Made by a program: the position numbers and the translations under genes. A model generated the notes under the pieces. It worked only from the letters and a program-made list of their open reading frames with translations. It did no database searches and was not told the DNA's origin. A stretch of DNA of 64,000 nt from Aquirufa beregesia (GTDB lineage: Bacteria; Bacteroidota; Bacteroidia; Cytophagales; Spirosomataceae), in assembly GCF_011090385.1 (NCBI RefSeq), contig NZ_SEWW01000001.1:496001-560000 (forward strand), in the 5' to 3' direction. Below are positions 52,049-61,012 of the stretch, in pieces. Positions within the stretch are counted from its first letter, which is position 1; the number at the start of each line of letters is the position of its first letter.

Positions 52049-52235
52049 GTTCAAATTTTTCCAAAATGTAAAGAAAAAATAAAATAAATCTATCTCTCTA
52101 AGAGAATTATATAAATGAGATAGAAGCTAATTGAGTTGGGATATTTATATTTACTCTTAACAAAAGTGTAATATTCAATTCTACTGAATTCCCCTTGTAA
52201 TCTAGAATGAATCATTCCTAAGCAATTATTTCCTT

Positions 52236-54281
52236 ATGAGTTCCTTGTTCCAGAAAATAAAAAGTCAAAAATCGAATATTGGCACATTTAGTATTTCCTT
52301 CAGCCGTTTAATGCTCGTCTGGTTGGGAACCCTATTTTTCCTTAGTCTATTCGAAATCCTGATAAACGGTTTTAGTAGGCAGTTTCCGGAAAATACATTT
52401 CAAATCCTATTATATGCACTTTGGAATAATTTCAACTATTGGATTTCTTGTCTATTCTATTTGTACGTGGTATTTATTGGTTTATCCTACCTATCCCTCA
52501 GGCTGACTACAATAACTAGTCAATGCCTCATTGGGCTATTTTTTGTAATGCACTTGGTATTAATAGGCTATTTCAACACGGCTCTTGTCCCATTAGGAGC
52601 TGATTTGTATAGCTATTCCATATCGGATATCCAGCAAACAGTGGGTGCTTCTTCGGGTACTGGATTACCCGTAATCATTGCCTTCGTCTTTTTAACAGGT
52701 ATATTCATTAGCTGTATCAAATACCTACCAGTTAAAGTTAAAATAGGGCCTAAATGGAGTCTATTTTTCCCCATTTTATCCCTATTTCAATACATTACTC
52801 CATTCAATTCATTTACGATTAATTTCCCAACTGAATATGAAAATAACCTGACTATAAATAAGCCCGCCTTCTTTTTATCAGCAAGTAGCGATTATTTTTT
52901 TCACTCCAATGCCGAAGTGGATATTTATGCGGATGGTTATATTGGTGACTTTGAAGGATTTACAACCCAAGGTATCAAATTTGAATATCCTTACGAAACA
53001 CAATATCCATTTTACCATAGTAACCAATCTCCAGATGTCTTATCTCCCTACTTTCAAGCACTGAAAACTCAACCCAACTTGGTGATTATTTTAGTAGAGG
53101 GACTTGGAAGGGCATTTAGTAACGAAGGCGCCTATTTAGGAAATTTCACGCCTTTTATTGATTCTTTAGCAGATAAAAGCCTCTATTGGAAAAACATGCT
53201 AAGTGCAGGAGGAAGAACTTTTGCTGTGCTACCTGCTTTATTGAGCTCTTTGCCTTTCGGAGAAAATGGTATTTTGGAAATGGGACCAGCCATTCCCAAG
53301 CATTTATCCTTATACACTATCTTAAAAAGAAATGGTTATCGAACTTCTTTTTACTATGGTGGTGAAACTGAATTTGATGGAATGAAAACCTATTTGGTCA
53401 ATAATCATGTCGATGAAATCATAGAAGAAAAGTCTTTTCCAACAGGATACATCAAACTACCTCCCTCCACTAATAACTTCACCTGGGGCTATTCTGATGA
53501 CGAATTATTTCGATATTATTTAAAAAAAAGAAATGGTGCACTGTCAAAGAAACCAGAATTAAATGTCATTTTGACAGTAAGCACTCACAATCCATTTTTA
53601 ATTCCAAATCAAGGAAAATACATCCAAATGGTCAAGAATAGAATGGGTAAATTAGGCTTTAACGCCAATAAACAGGCAGAATACAGCAATTTCATGAACC
53701 AATATTCTAGTATCATGTACACAGATGAATCTCTGAAAAAATTCTTTCAAGAATATCAAAAACGTCCTGATTATACAAATACCATTTTTGTAATTACAGG
53801 AGATCACCGTTTGCCTGAAATTCCTATAAGTACTAAAATTGACCGTTACCATGTGCCCTTATTGATTTATTCGCCTATGCTAAAGCGTACCGCCCAATTT
53901 GCTTCTATCTCCACTCACTTTGATATAACACCTAGTTTGTTAGCCATGCTACAAAATCAGTTGAACTTCAACCTCCCTAAAACAGGAGCTAGTTGGATGG
54001 GAGATGGCTTAGATACCGCTAGAAATTTCAGAAATATTCATCAGTATCCTTTGATGCAAAATAAATCAACGTTAATTGATTTTATATTGGAAGACTACCA
54101 CATAAACGGTAATACCTTATTCAAAATCACAGATAACATGGAAGAAACTGCTATTAAGGATGAAGTGAAATTAAGTCAATTACAAGCTGCATTTAGCATT
54201 TTTAAGAAAAAGAATGCGAAGTTAATTCTAGGTTTCAAAATGGTTCCAGACTCCTTAATCAGCCGTTATGGTATTAACTGA
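52236..54281 (+). CDS. LTA-synthase-like membrane phosphatase/transferase (alkaline phosphatase superfamily)
   Basis: 681 residues. Five membrane helices occupy ~20-195. A periplasmic domain begins around 280 with NLVIILVEGLGRAF (metal Glu), GGRTFAVLPALL (probable Thr nucleophile) and TGDHRLPEIP (late metal Asp-His). This is the LtaS/OpgB/EptA layout. Bacteroidota lack lipoteichoic acid, so it may move phosphoethanolamine, phosphoglycerol or another headgroup onto a glycan. It overlaps the convergent gene by 27 bp. Confidence 0.85.
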   Translation: MSSLFQKIKSQKSNIGTFSISFSRLMLVWLGTLFFLSLFEILINGFSRQFPENTFQILLYALWNNFNYWISCLFYLYVVFIGLSYLSLRLTTITSQCLIGLFFVMHLVLIGYFNTALVPLGADLYSYSISDIQQTVGASSGTGLPVIIAFVFLTGIFISCIKYLPVKVKIGPKWSLFFPILSLFQYITPFNSFTINFPTEYENNLTINKPAFFLSASSDYFFHSNAEVDIYADGYIGDFEGFTTQGIKFEYPYETQYPFYHSNQSPDVLSPYFQALKTQPNLVIILVEGLGRAFSNEGAYLGNFTPFIDSLADKSLYWKNMLSAGGRTFAVLPALLSSLPFGENGILEMGPAIPKHLSLYTILKRNGYRTSFYYGGETEFDGMKTYLVNNHVDEIIEEKSFPTGYIKLPPSTNNFTWGYSDDELFRYYLKKRNGALSKKPELNVILTVSTHNPFLIPNQGKYIQMVKNRMGKLGFNANKQAEYSNFMNQYSSIMYTDESLKKFFQEYQKRPDYTNTIFVITGDHRLPEIPISTKIDRYHVPLLIYSPMLKRTAQFASISTHFDITPSLLAMLQNQLNFNLPKTGASWMGDGLDTARNFRNIHQYPLMQNKSTLIDFILEDYHINGNTLFKITDNMEETAIKDEVKLSQLQAAFSIFKKKNAKLILGFKMVPDSLISRYGIN

Positions 54282-55460
54282 TGTATTAAGTTTTGATTTT
54301 TTCACCGCATCGTCTAAAATATGGCTCATCATAGGACGATAAAACTTCCAGAAGAAGCTTTTGCGTTTCATAGGATCATTGTAAGTATAAAATAACGATA
54401 GAAAGGAGTCAATGCCTTTAAAGTAAGAGGCGTATTCGTGAATGGGATTATCGCAAAAGTCTCCCGAAAAATAATAAAATGGCGCCTTACTATTCTTAGC
54501 CATAATAACAGCGGGGAAGGTCGTAGGTATTCCATATTTCTTTAGTTCTGCCAAGCCTTGAACATTGTATTTTAAAGAAAATAAAGATACCACTTCATTC
54601 ATGCGTGTATCAGGAACAATGATATCAAACCAAAAAGGATATTTCATTTCTTCTGGCAACCCAAATTTACTTTGTCCTAATTCACCACTATTAATGTAGG
54701 GAATAGGATCTTTTAAATGAGTTTTATCCTCTAAAATAACGACCTGCCCACCTTCCTCATGAACAAATGCAATTCCCGCATTTTTGAATTTCCATGGAGA
54801 TTGATGAGTGGCTGTGTAGTTTTTTACCATCCAATGAGGAAGTGCCAAATTAACAGTGGTATCTAAATTATCAAAAAAACGTGCTGTCCAACCTGTCCAG
54901 CGCATGCCAAACATCTCCTCAAATTTTCCACGATTTTCGGCTGTGGTGGGAGATCCAATTGTATTAAACTCCGCAATAATTAGTTTTTTCTTGTCCTTCA
55001 TGTGTTGAAGGAATTCAATGTCTTGATTACTTAAACCTCCATATAACATGCCATAACCCACTGACTGACTGACACTTTTATGATACCATTCTTGTTTATA
55101 AACACCATAAGTATCTGTGAAATATGCCATGTCGGAATCTTCACTTAATTGCTTTAATTGATCAGAAGAAAACCGTTCAAGTCCTTTGATTCGAAATTTT
55201 TCGTTCTCCTTTGGGAAAAAACCAAAGTAGTCATAATTAGTTTTGTAACGATCTGAACTCGTTTTAGTCAATCGTTTTTGATTCAACAACCAAGTGAAAG
55301 AAATGTGTTTGTCGCCCGCAGGAGTGAGTACTGATTTATCAATGATCGCGGCCACCCATTTGGTTGAAGGTGTGAAAAACCAAAAGAGAAACATCAGCAG
55401 AGGTCCTAGCCAAAAGAGGCTTAAAAACCAAAAGAGCTTATTGTTAAATGATTTTTGCAT
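54255..55460 (-). CDS. Unrecognised membrane-anchored protein next to YaiO
   Basis: 401 residues. An N-terminal anchor (FLSLFWLGPLLMFLFWFFT) precedes a large periplasmic domain. The segment KKKLIIAEFNTIG with TTAENRGKFEEMFGMRWTGW recalls a glutamine-amidotransferase-like fold, but no triad is evident. I do not recognise the family. The gene starts 5 bp after the YaiO-type gene, so they form an operon, probably in envelope polysaccharide export or modification. Confidence 0.55.
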   Translation of the reverse strand: MQKSFNNKLFWFLSLFWLGPLLMFLFWFFTPSTKWVAAIIDKSVLTPAGDKHISFTWLLNQKRLTKTSSDRYKTNYDYFGFFPKENEKFRIKGLERFSSDQLKQLSEDSDMAYFTDTYGVYKQEWYHKSVSQSVGYGMLYGGLSNQDIEFLQHMKDKKKLIIAEFNTIGSPTTAENRGKFEEMFGMRWTGWTARFFDNLDTTVNLALPHWMVKNYTATHQSPWKFKNAGIAFVHEEGGQVVILEDKTHLKDPIPYINSGELGQSKFGLPEEMKYPFWFDIIVPDTRMNEVVSLFSLKYNVQGLAELKKYGIPTTFPAVIMAKNSKAPFYYFSGDFCDNPIHEYASYFKGIDSFLSLFYTYNDPMKRKSFFWKFYRPMMSHILDDAVKKSKLNTSVNTITAD

Positions 55461-55465
55461 GAATG

Positions 55466-56704
55466 CTAAAATCTGCGGATGTAACCAACTCCTAATTCAA
55501 AGGCATTCCCACGAGTATCTTTTCTGTATTCCTGATTAGTCCAACTCGCTTTAAAATTGATGATATGAAAAGAATTAATCGAACGTCTATATCCCAAGGT
55601 TAAACCAGTAGATTGTAATTTATAAGCAGAAGCATTGATTAGAACTATATTTCTTTGATCATCAGGAGAAAGTCCTGTACTCAATACTAAACTTAAAAAA
55701 TCATCGGTTCCACCTACATAATATCGAGTAGTGAAGGCAAACGATTGACTTAATTGACCAGAAGATGGCGTCAAATAAGTCCGTAAATTAAACCAATACG
55801 ACTTATAATATTTACCCAAAGAGGCAGTATAAATCCACGTATTATCGCTGAATTGCAAGTAGCGAAACCCAGCCTCGGCCTCCATGCTTTTAGGGAGATT
55901 GGCATACAGAGAGAAGCCTGCCCTAGATTGAGGAAAAACACCTAAATTGGGAGAATATCCACCACTGACATATGCCATAAAAGTATTCGATAAGCGGGGA
56001 TAAGCATCCACTTCAAATTGAATACCATTTTCATTAAAGCGATTCGCATAGTTGACTCTTCCTATAAGAGAACCTAGAGAAGTTTGCCTACTATAATCTA
56101 AACTAGTCAAATACCAAGGATCATCAAATTGTTTATCAAACGAAACAAAGGTATAATTCACTCCAATTCTATTGGAGAAGATATTTTCGCGTATTCGAAT
56201 AGCCAAAGCACGCACATCTGCTTGAGTAGGATATTTCACTAAGACATCTGAAATGACTTGATTAGCTTCTGTCCATTTTTTTAAGTCATTAAGGAATTTG
56301 GCTTTTAGGATGGCTAATTCAACAGATGAAGGAAAATAACCCAATCCTTGATTACTTAAAAGTAGTGCTCTTTCTGAATTGTCATTCCAAAATTCTAAAT
56401 TGGCATAAGCAACATAAGCATCTTCGATATCTGCTTTTTGTTGAAGGACAAGATCAAATTCCCTTCTAGCACTATCTGCTTGCTTTTCCCAAGCGTATAT
56501 TCGACCTAAAAATATACGAATATCATAGTAATTAGGAGATTTTTGTAAGGCTGCTTTGGCTAATCGTTTGGCCAATGGATACTGTTTCTGTTCAAAAGCT
56601 GCCGTTCTCGCTTGGCTGAACAATTCCTCTGCATTTTGCGCCAAGGACGAAAATGAGTTGCATAAGAATATGACAAATAAAGAAATTGATAATTTTAAAG
56701 ACAT
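55466..56704 (-). CDS. YaiO family outer-membrane beta-barrel protein with TPR repeats
   Basis: 412 residues, signal peptide (~1-22, ending SLAQ). TPR-like helices (~25-170; AKRLAKAALQKSPNYYDIRIFLGRIYAWEKQ) are followed by a beta-barrel of alternating aromatic strands that ends in VGYIRRF with the terminal Phe typical of outer-membrane proteins. The YaiO name is for a family of unknown function. It probably works with the neighbour at 54255. Confidence 0.85.
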   Translation of the reverse strand: MSLKLSISLFVIFLCNSFSSLAQNAEELFSQARTAAFEQKQYPLAKRLAKAALQKSPNYYDIRIFLGRIYAWEKQADSARREFDLVLQQKADIEDAYVAYANLEFWNDNSERALLLSNQGLGYFPSSVELAILKAKFLNDLKKWTEANQVISDVLVKYPTQADVRALAIRIRENIFSNRIGVNYTFVSFDKQFDDPWYLTSLDYSRQTSLGSLIGRVNYANRFNENGIQFEVDAYPRLSNTFMAYVSGGYSPNLGVFPQSRAGFSLYANLPKSMEAEAGFRYLQFSDNTWIYTASLGKYYKSYWFNLRTYLTPSSGQLSQSFAFTTRYYVGGTDDFLSLVLSTGLSPDDQRNIVLINASAYKLQSTGLTLGYRRSINSFHIINFKASWTNQEYRKDTRGNAFELGVGYIRRF

Positions 56705-56771
56705 ACAGGACCGAAAAACGTATTTCTATAAAATTATAAAAAAAAGTGAAAAAAAAGTGATTAGAGAGTAG

Positions 56772-57353
56772 TTATTAGGGTTTAGTCGTTAGAGGGGATG
56801 AAGAATGTAGAATTAGTCTCCTAATCCATTCATCATTTATCATGTTATTTAGCCTTTGCTGGGCGACAAAAAAAGAAGTTTTTTTGTTTCTTTTTTTTGA
56901 AAAAAAGAAAAGACCTAGGTAGTTGAAGTACCCCAAAAGTGAATCAATGATGTTTTTTCTAGGTTAGGTTATTATTGGAATTGGAATTGGAATTTGATTT
57001 AACAAAAATCACTGTACTGCTTAAATACTCTGTTAGGTATTTCTTTTTTTATAAAAAAAATACCTAACAGAAGGAATACGGTTAATCTTATACGAATTCC
57101 GCCATACGAAACCGATTGCCACTCCGCTTACGGTTTAATCTTTGACGCTTACGCACATGGCCCTTGCGCAGGGTCAAATATCCGCCTGCCGCTTCGCTCA
57201 AGCTACGTTCCAATCTTTCGCTGGGATTAACCTATTATTGTAGAATGTAGAATTGTTTCAAAAGGGAGTACTGTCGTCCAACTCCAGCGAAATGTGATGA
57301 ACGCAGCATCAAAATATTTATTAGGGTTTAGTGATAAGTCGGGATGAAGAATG
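56772..57353. repeat. Pair of 36-bp composite direct repeats bracketing the interval
   Basis: Copies at 56772-56807 and 57318-57353 share the 15-mer TTATTAGGGTTTAGT and the 13-mer GGGATGAAGAATG exactly, with eight variable bases between them. They lie 546 bp apart. Confidence 0.75.
57080..57232. repeat. GC-richer block with terminal 8-bp inverted repeat
   Basis: GGTTAATC at 57080-57087 is the inverse of GATTAACC at 57225-57232. The interior is about half G+C by hand count, well above its surroundings. Read on the minus strand, one frame is open for about 48 codons without a start codon and is very Arg/Lys-rich, which suggests a fortuitous frame rather than a gene. Words such as GCTTCGCTCAAGC and TTTCGCTGGGATT recall intergenic repeat families. 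Confidence 0.55.
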
Positions 57354-57371
57354 AGATTCCGTTTAAATTCA

Positions 57372-58220
57372 TCATTTACCATTTACAATTATCTTATCTT
57401 CTTTAGCAGTAGAAAAAGCTTTGCTAAAATCAATTCCTTGATGCTGGTTAGCGATATACTTGATGCCTTGTAAGAGATGATTTCGGTACAAGGGATTCTG
57501 GTAATCCGTTTTGGCATGTCCTAAAGTCGTGACCCAAATATGCCCTCCTTGGAAGTTCTGGTACCAAACAGCTGGAAAATAATCACCAAAGGTACCCGTA
57601 TTTTTAAGAATTAGATCCGATTGCTTCTTATTCAAGGTAGAAACATCGTGCATCATCAATACCCGAATGCCTGGATACATTTCTCTCCCAAAATAACACT
57701 CATCTTCTTTGGTCCAAACACTAGGGATTCCCTCCATCGATGGATGCTTAGGATCAATATTAATTAAAGAAAATGGCTGAAAATTAGCATGCCAAGTAAA
57801 TGTTTCACCCACCATCATTTTAAACCAGGCCCATTTGCGTTCTGTACCCGTCACCGAATGAACTCCTACAAATCCTCCACCCGCTTCTATGTAGCGCCTA
57901 AATGCGACACGCTGCTCATCTGTGGCAAATACATCATTGTTGGTGCTTGTAAAAATAAGTAAGGTGTATTTTTTTAAATTAGCCTCTGTAAAAACCATAG
58001 GATCATCGGATACATCCACACTAAACTTATTCTCAGTACCCAATTCTTGAATACAGGTTACCGCTGAAGGAATATTATCATGTACATATCCTACACCGTT
58101 TTTGGTATACACTAAAACCCGACTGTTCTTCAGTTTATTCTTTTGTGCCCATACTGGTGAAAGTATGGTGCAAAAAAAGAAAGCAAGCAATATAAGACGA
58201 CAATAGACTGACTTTTTCAT
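57372..58220 (-). CDS. ThuA domain protein, exported
   Basis: 282 residues with a signal peptide (~1-25). The ThuA fold has RVLVYTKNGVGYVHDNI near the N-terminus, FTSTNNDVFATDEQR, GGGFVGVHSVTGTE (the pseudo-catalytic elbow of the GATase-like fold) and a late TTLGHAKTDYQ. It is related to trehalose-utilisation proteins but is of unproven activity. The last residues (VNGK) and stop are encoded by an intergenic repeat. Confidence 0.88.
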   Translation of the reverse strand: MKKSVYCRLILLAFFFCTILSPVWAQKNKLKNSRVLVYTKNGVGYVHDNIPSAVTCIQELGTENKFSVDVSDDPMVFTEANLKKYTLLIFTSTNNDVFATDEQRVAFRRYIEAGGGFVGVHSVTGTERKWAWFKMMVGETFTWHANFQPFSLINIDPKHPSMEGIPSVWTKEDECYFGREMYPGIRVLMMHDVSTLNKKQSDLILKNTGTFGDYFPAVWYQNFQGGHIWVTTLGHAKTDYQNPLYRNHLLQGIKYIANQHQGIDFSKAFSTAKEDKIIVNGK

Positions 58221-58312
58221 TTTATACTATATCCTTTAAATCTACATGTGAACTACATCTAAAACCCAAATGAGCTTCATTCTTACTCATAATTAATAGC
58301 TTGACAGAATAT

Positions 58313-59686
58313 TTATGGATTTGTACCATGCTGATCTATCAAATAAATGATTGCAGCCATATTAACAGCTCCTAATAGTAATTCACGTTTATTGACATTC
58401 TCAAATACATCGGTTTTGGCATGATGTAAATCAAAATACCGTTGACTATCTGGTATTAAACCCGACAAAACAATCGAAGGATTTACTTTCACTAATGGAC
58501 CAATATCAGCACCTGTTCCTCCCAAGGTCAGTTCCCCACCAAAAGGCTTAAACAGGGGAGACCATGCTTGAAATTTCTTCCATTGCTCTTTAGAACAAGT
58601 GATTCCAATGGATCTAGGCGTAAACCCGCCTTCATCACTCTCCAAAGCAAAAATATGTTTCTCTTGATTTAATTTCGCTTGATTGGCATATTCATTACCT
58701 CCTCGCATACCGTTTTCTTCATTCGCAAATAAGACAAAACGTATAGTCCGTTTAGGACGATAGTTAATGGCTTTCATCGTTCTAAGAATCTCCATCGTTT
58801 GTACGATGCCTGCGCCATCATCATGAGCCCCTTCATTGACATCCCAACTATCCAAATGTCCACCTAGTGTAATGATCTCCTCAGGAAATTCGGAACCCTT
58901 TAATTCAGCCACTACATTGTTTTCATCGGCATCTGGCAGAAAATAGCCATAGGTCTGTAACTGTACTCGAACAGTCGATTTTTTACTTAGCTCATATAAC
59001 TCTTTGGCATCTTCTGGTCCTAAAGCCAATGCCGGAATTTTAGGATATGCCTCATCATACACCATACTTCCTGTATGGGGCTCATTGTCGGTAGCTGTAC
59101 TCAAGGAGTGAATCATGACACCTACAGCTCCGTATTTGGCTGCTCTGCTAGGACCTACCCGACGAAATACACCAGATTCTGCATAAGCTTTAAAGGTTTG
59201 GAACTTGGTTGGGTCAAAAACACTATGAAAATAAACGACCTTACCCTTAATATCATCCTTTCGTTTTTCCATTTCATCAAAACTCGCAAAAGCAATGACA
59301 TCAGCTTCTATCAATCCATTAGACCCCAATGAATTACCCAAAGCGAGTGCTTTCATAGGGCGGATTTGAGCTTTCCCATTAAGCGCTACTATCGCAGCAA
59401 AATCATTTCCTCCACGCTTCCAATTAGGCGTTTTTACTGCCTGAAAGTATACCTTATCTGCCTGAAATGCTTCTAAATTTCTTTTCCCCCAAATAGCAGC
59501 ATTTTGCTGCTGGGGCGAGCCAGCTAAACGACCTCCAATTTGTTTGGTTAATTCCCTCAATAAATCATACGCTTTCCCGTGAATCATGATTTCATCGGCC
59601 ATTTTCTTAATGGTCAAGCTATCTTGCGGAGATTGGGCAGTAGCAAAAAAAGGAACAGTGAATAGTAAAATAAGTAGTTTGCGCAT
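58313..59686 (-). CDS. Exported M28 family metallopeptidase
   Basis: 457 residues from the ATG at 59686, giving a signal peptide ending in FATAQ. Zinc ligands fit the M28 pattern: LGGHLDSWD (His, Asp), GAHDDGAG, ANEENGMRGG (Glu pair), ESDEGGF and DLHHAKTD. It is probably a periplasmic or secreted aminopeptidase or carboxypeptidase. The upstream PA-like insert (~130-290) is also present. It lies 92 bp upstream of the ThuA gene on the same strand. Confidence 0.92.
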   Translation of the reverse strand: MRKLLILLFTVPFFATAQSPQDSLTIKKMADEIMIHGKAYDLLRELTKQIGGRLAGSPQQQNAAIWGKRNLEAFQADKVYFQAVKTPNWKRGGNDFAAIVALNGKAQIRPMKALALGNSLGSNGLIEADVIAFASFDEMEKRKDDIKGKVVYFHSVFDPTKFQTFKAYAESGVFRRVGPSRAAKYGAVGVMIHSLSTATDNEPHTGSMVYDEAYPKIPALALGPEDAKELYELSKKSTVRVQLQTYGYFLPDADENNVVAELKGSEFPEEIITLGGHLDSWDVNEGAHDDGAGIVQTMEILRTMKAINYRPKRTIRFVLFANEENGMRGGNEYANQAKLNQEKHIFALESDEGGFTPRSIGITCSKEQWKKFQAWSPLFKPFGGELTLGGTGADIGPLVKVNPSIVLSGLIPDSQRYFDLHHAKTDVFENVNKRELLLGAVNMAAIIYLIDQHGTNP

Positions 59687-59902
59687 AGAAGAATTTGTTT
59701 GTTGAAATATAAATCTAAAAAACAATCAGGAATAAATTGACCTGCATCTCTTGTTCCAAATTTTGAAATTATGGGCATGGCTTTACCCCAATGACCTCAT
59801 TCGTTTATTTTTAGGAAATAGGATAGAAAAATTCGTAGGAAAAAATGGTAAATTGGTCAATCAAAAATGGACAAAAGCCCTTAAATACCTAATCTTGTTA
59901 TC

Positions 59903-61012
59903 ATGAAGTATGCTGTTTTACTTGCATTGGCCAGTTTTTCACTCTTCGGTCAAATAGAAAAAAAAGATGTTGGCCCGCTAAAAGGAGGTACTTACCAAAT
60001 CCTAATCCCAAACAACTGGAATAAAAAATTGGTCATGTATGCTCATGGATACCAGTTTCAAGGTCAAAAACCCCAAGAGGCCAATGCTGGATTAGAAAAA
60101 CGACTACAAGTTATACTTGATCGTGGCTTTGCTATTGCCGCTTCCGACTACCCCACAGTGGGTTTTGTTTTACCAGAAGGAATAGATGCTACGGAAGAAC
60201 TAAGACAAGCTTTTGTTAAAAATATGGGGAAACCTGATTCTACCTTCATGGTGGGGCATTCCATGGGAGGGGGCATTACCTTGGGAACCATGGAATACTT
60301 TGGTGAAAATTACCACGGAGCAATGCCTTTATGTCCTTTATCATCTAGGCCATATTTGCAGTGCAGAAAGGAATACGATATGTATGCTACGTTCAATGGA
60401 CTTTTCCCCGGTATCATACCCAGCTTAAAAGATATATTTGATGTTAATTCTCAGGTTGGCTATGTCAATGTATCGCAGGCTGGTTCCAAAATAGGTCAAA
60501 TGATGAAAGCGATCATGGACAAAGATTCTACTTTGGCCAAGGCGTTTGCCAAAAAATTTGATTTGAAATTAAAGGACCTAGGTGGTTCATTGTTCTTTAA
60601 TCAAAACGTGTTAAGAGATATCGCTGTCAAGTTGGGTGGCAATCCCTTTGATAACTTACAAACCGTGTATTCGGGATTCCCAGATGATTTATTGACCAAT
60701 CAAGTAGCGGAACGATTACCTGCCACGAAAAACCCGAATCTATTATTTTCCCGTTATGATCGTACTGGAAATATCAATAAGCCCATTTTATTGGTACACA
60801 CGATTTACGATCAATTAATTCCTCCTAGCTATGCAGTGGTGAATTATGAAAACATGGTACATCAGCAACAAAAAGATCAGTTTTTTACCGTAAAATATAC
60901 CCATGGACAGGCCCACTGTGCATTCACTCCCCAGCAAACAGCTACTTCATTTGATTTATTGAGGAATTGGGTAAAAAATGGAGTTAAACCACAAGGAGGA
61001 TTTTTAAATTAA
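59903..61012 (+). CDS. Exported alpha/beta hydrolase
   Basis: 369 residues with a short signal peptide (~1-16). VMYAHGYQFQG forms the oxyanion segment, MVGHSMGGG the nucleophile elbow, and GQAHCAF the late His. It is probably an esterase or lipase-like enzyme for an unidentified substrate. It is the first gene of an operon with the MFS gene (TAATG overlap). Its start follows a TAATCTTG element that is only a rough match to a -7 box. Confidence 0.85.
   Translation: MKYAVLLALASFSLFGQIEKKDVGPLKGGTYQILIPNNWNKKLVMYAHGYQFQGQKPQEANAGLEKRLQVILDRGFAIAASDYPTVGFVLPEGIDATEELRQAFVKNMGKPDSTFMVGHSMGGGITLGTMEYFGENYHGAMPLCPLSSRPYLQCRKEYDMYATFNGLFPGIIPSLKDIFDVNSQVGYVNVSQAGSKIGQMMKAIMDKDSTLAKAFAKKFDLKLKDLGGSLFFNQNVLRDIAVKLGGNPFDNLQTVYSGFPDDLLTNQVAERLPATKNPNLLFSRYDRTGNINKPILLVHTIYDQLIPPSYAVVNYENMVHQQQKDQFFTVKYTHGQAHCAFTPQQTATSFDLLRNWVKNGVKPQGGFLN

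Larger units (their letters stand above)
56705..57371. other. 667-bp gene-free interval with repeats, hairpins and a GC-richer block
   Basis: No supported gene. Contents in order: YaiO leader (A-rich), a 36-bp composite repeat at 56772-56807, inverted words (56797-56844), a homopolymer A/T block (56868-56927), three GGAATT units near 56977, a 13-bp hairpin at 57030-57070, a GC-richer block bounded by an 8-bp inverted repeat (57080-57232), and a second composite repeat (57318-57353) that runs into the ThuA tail. Confidence 0.75.

Noticed and set aside
57085-57232. Arg/Lys-rich open frame of about 48 codons on the minus strand
   Set aside because: No start codon, a stop directly upstream and repeat-like sequence make it unlikely to be a gene.
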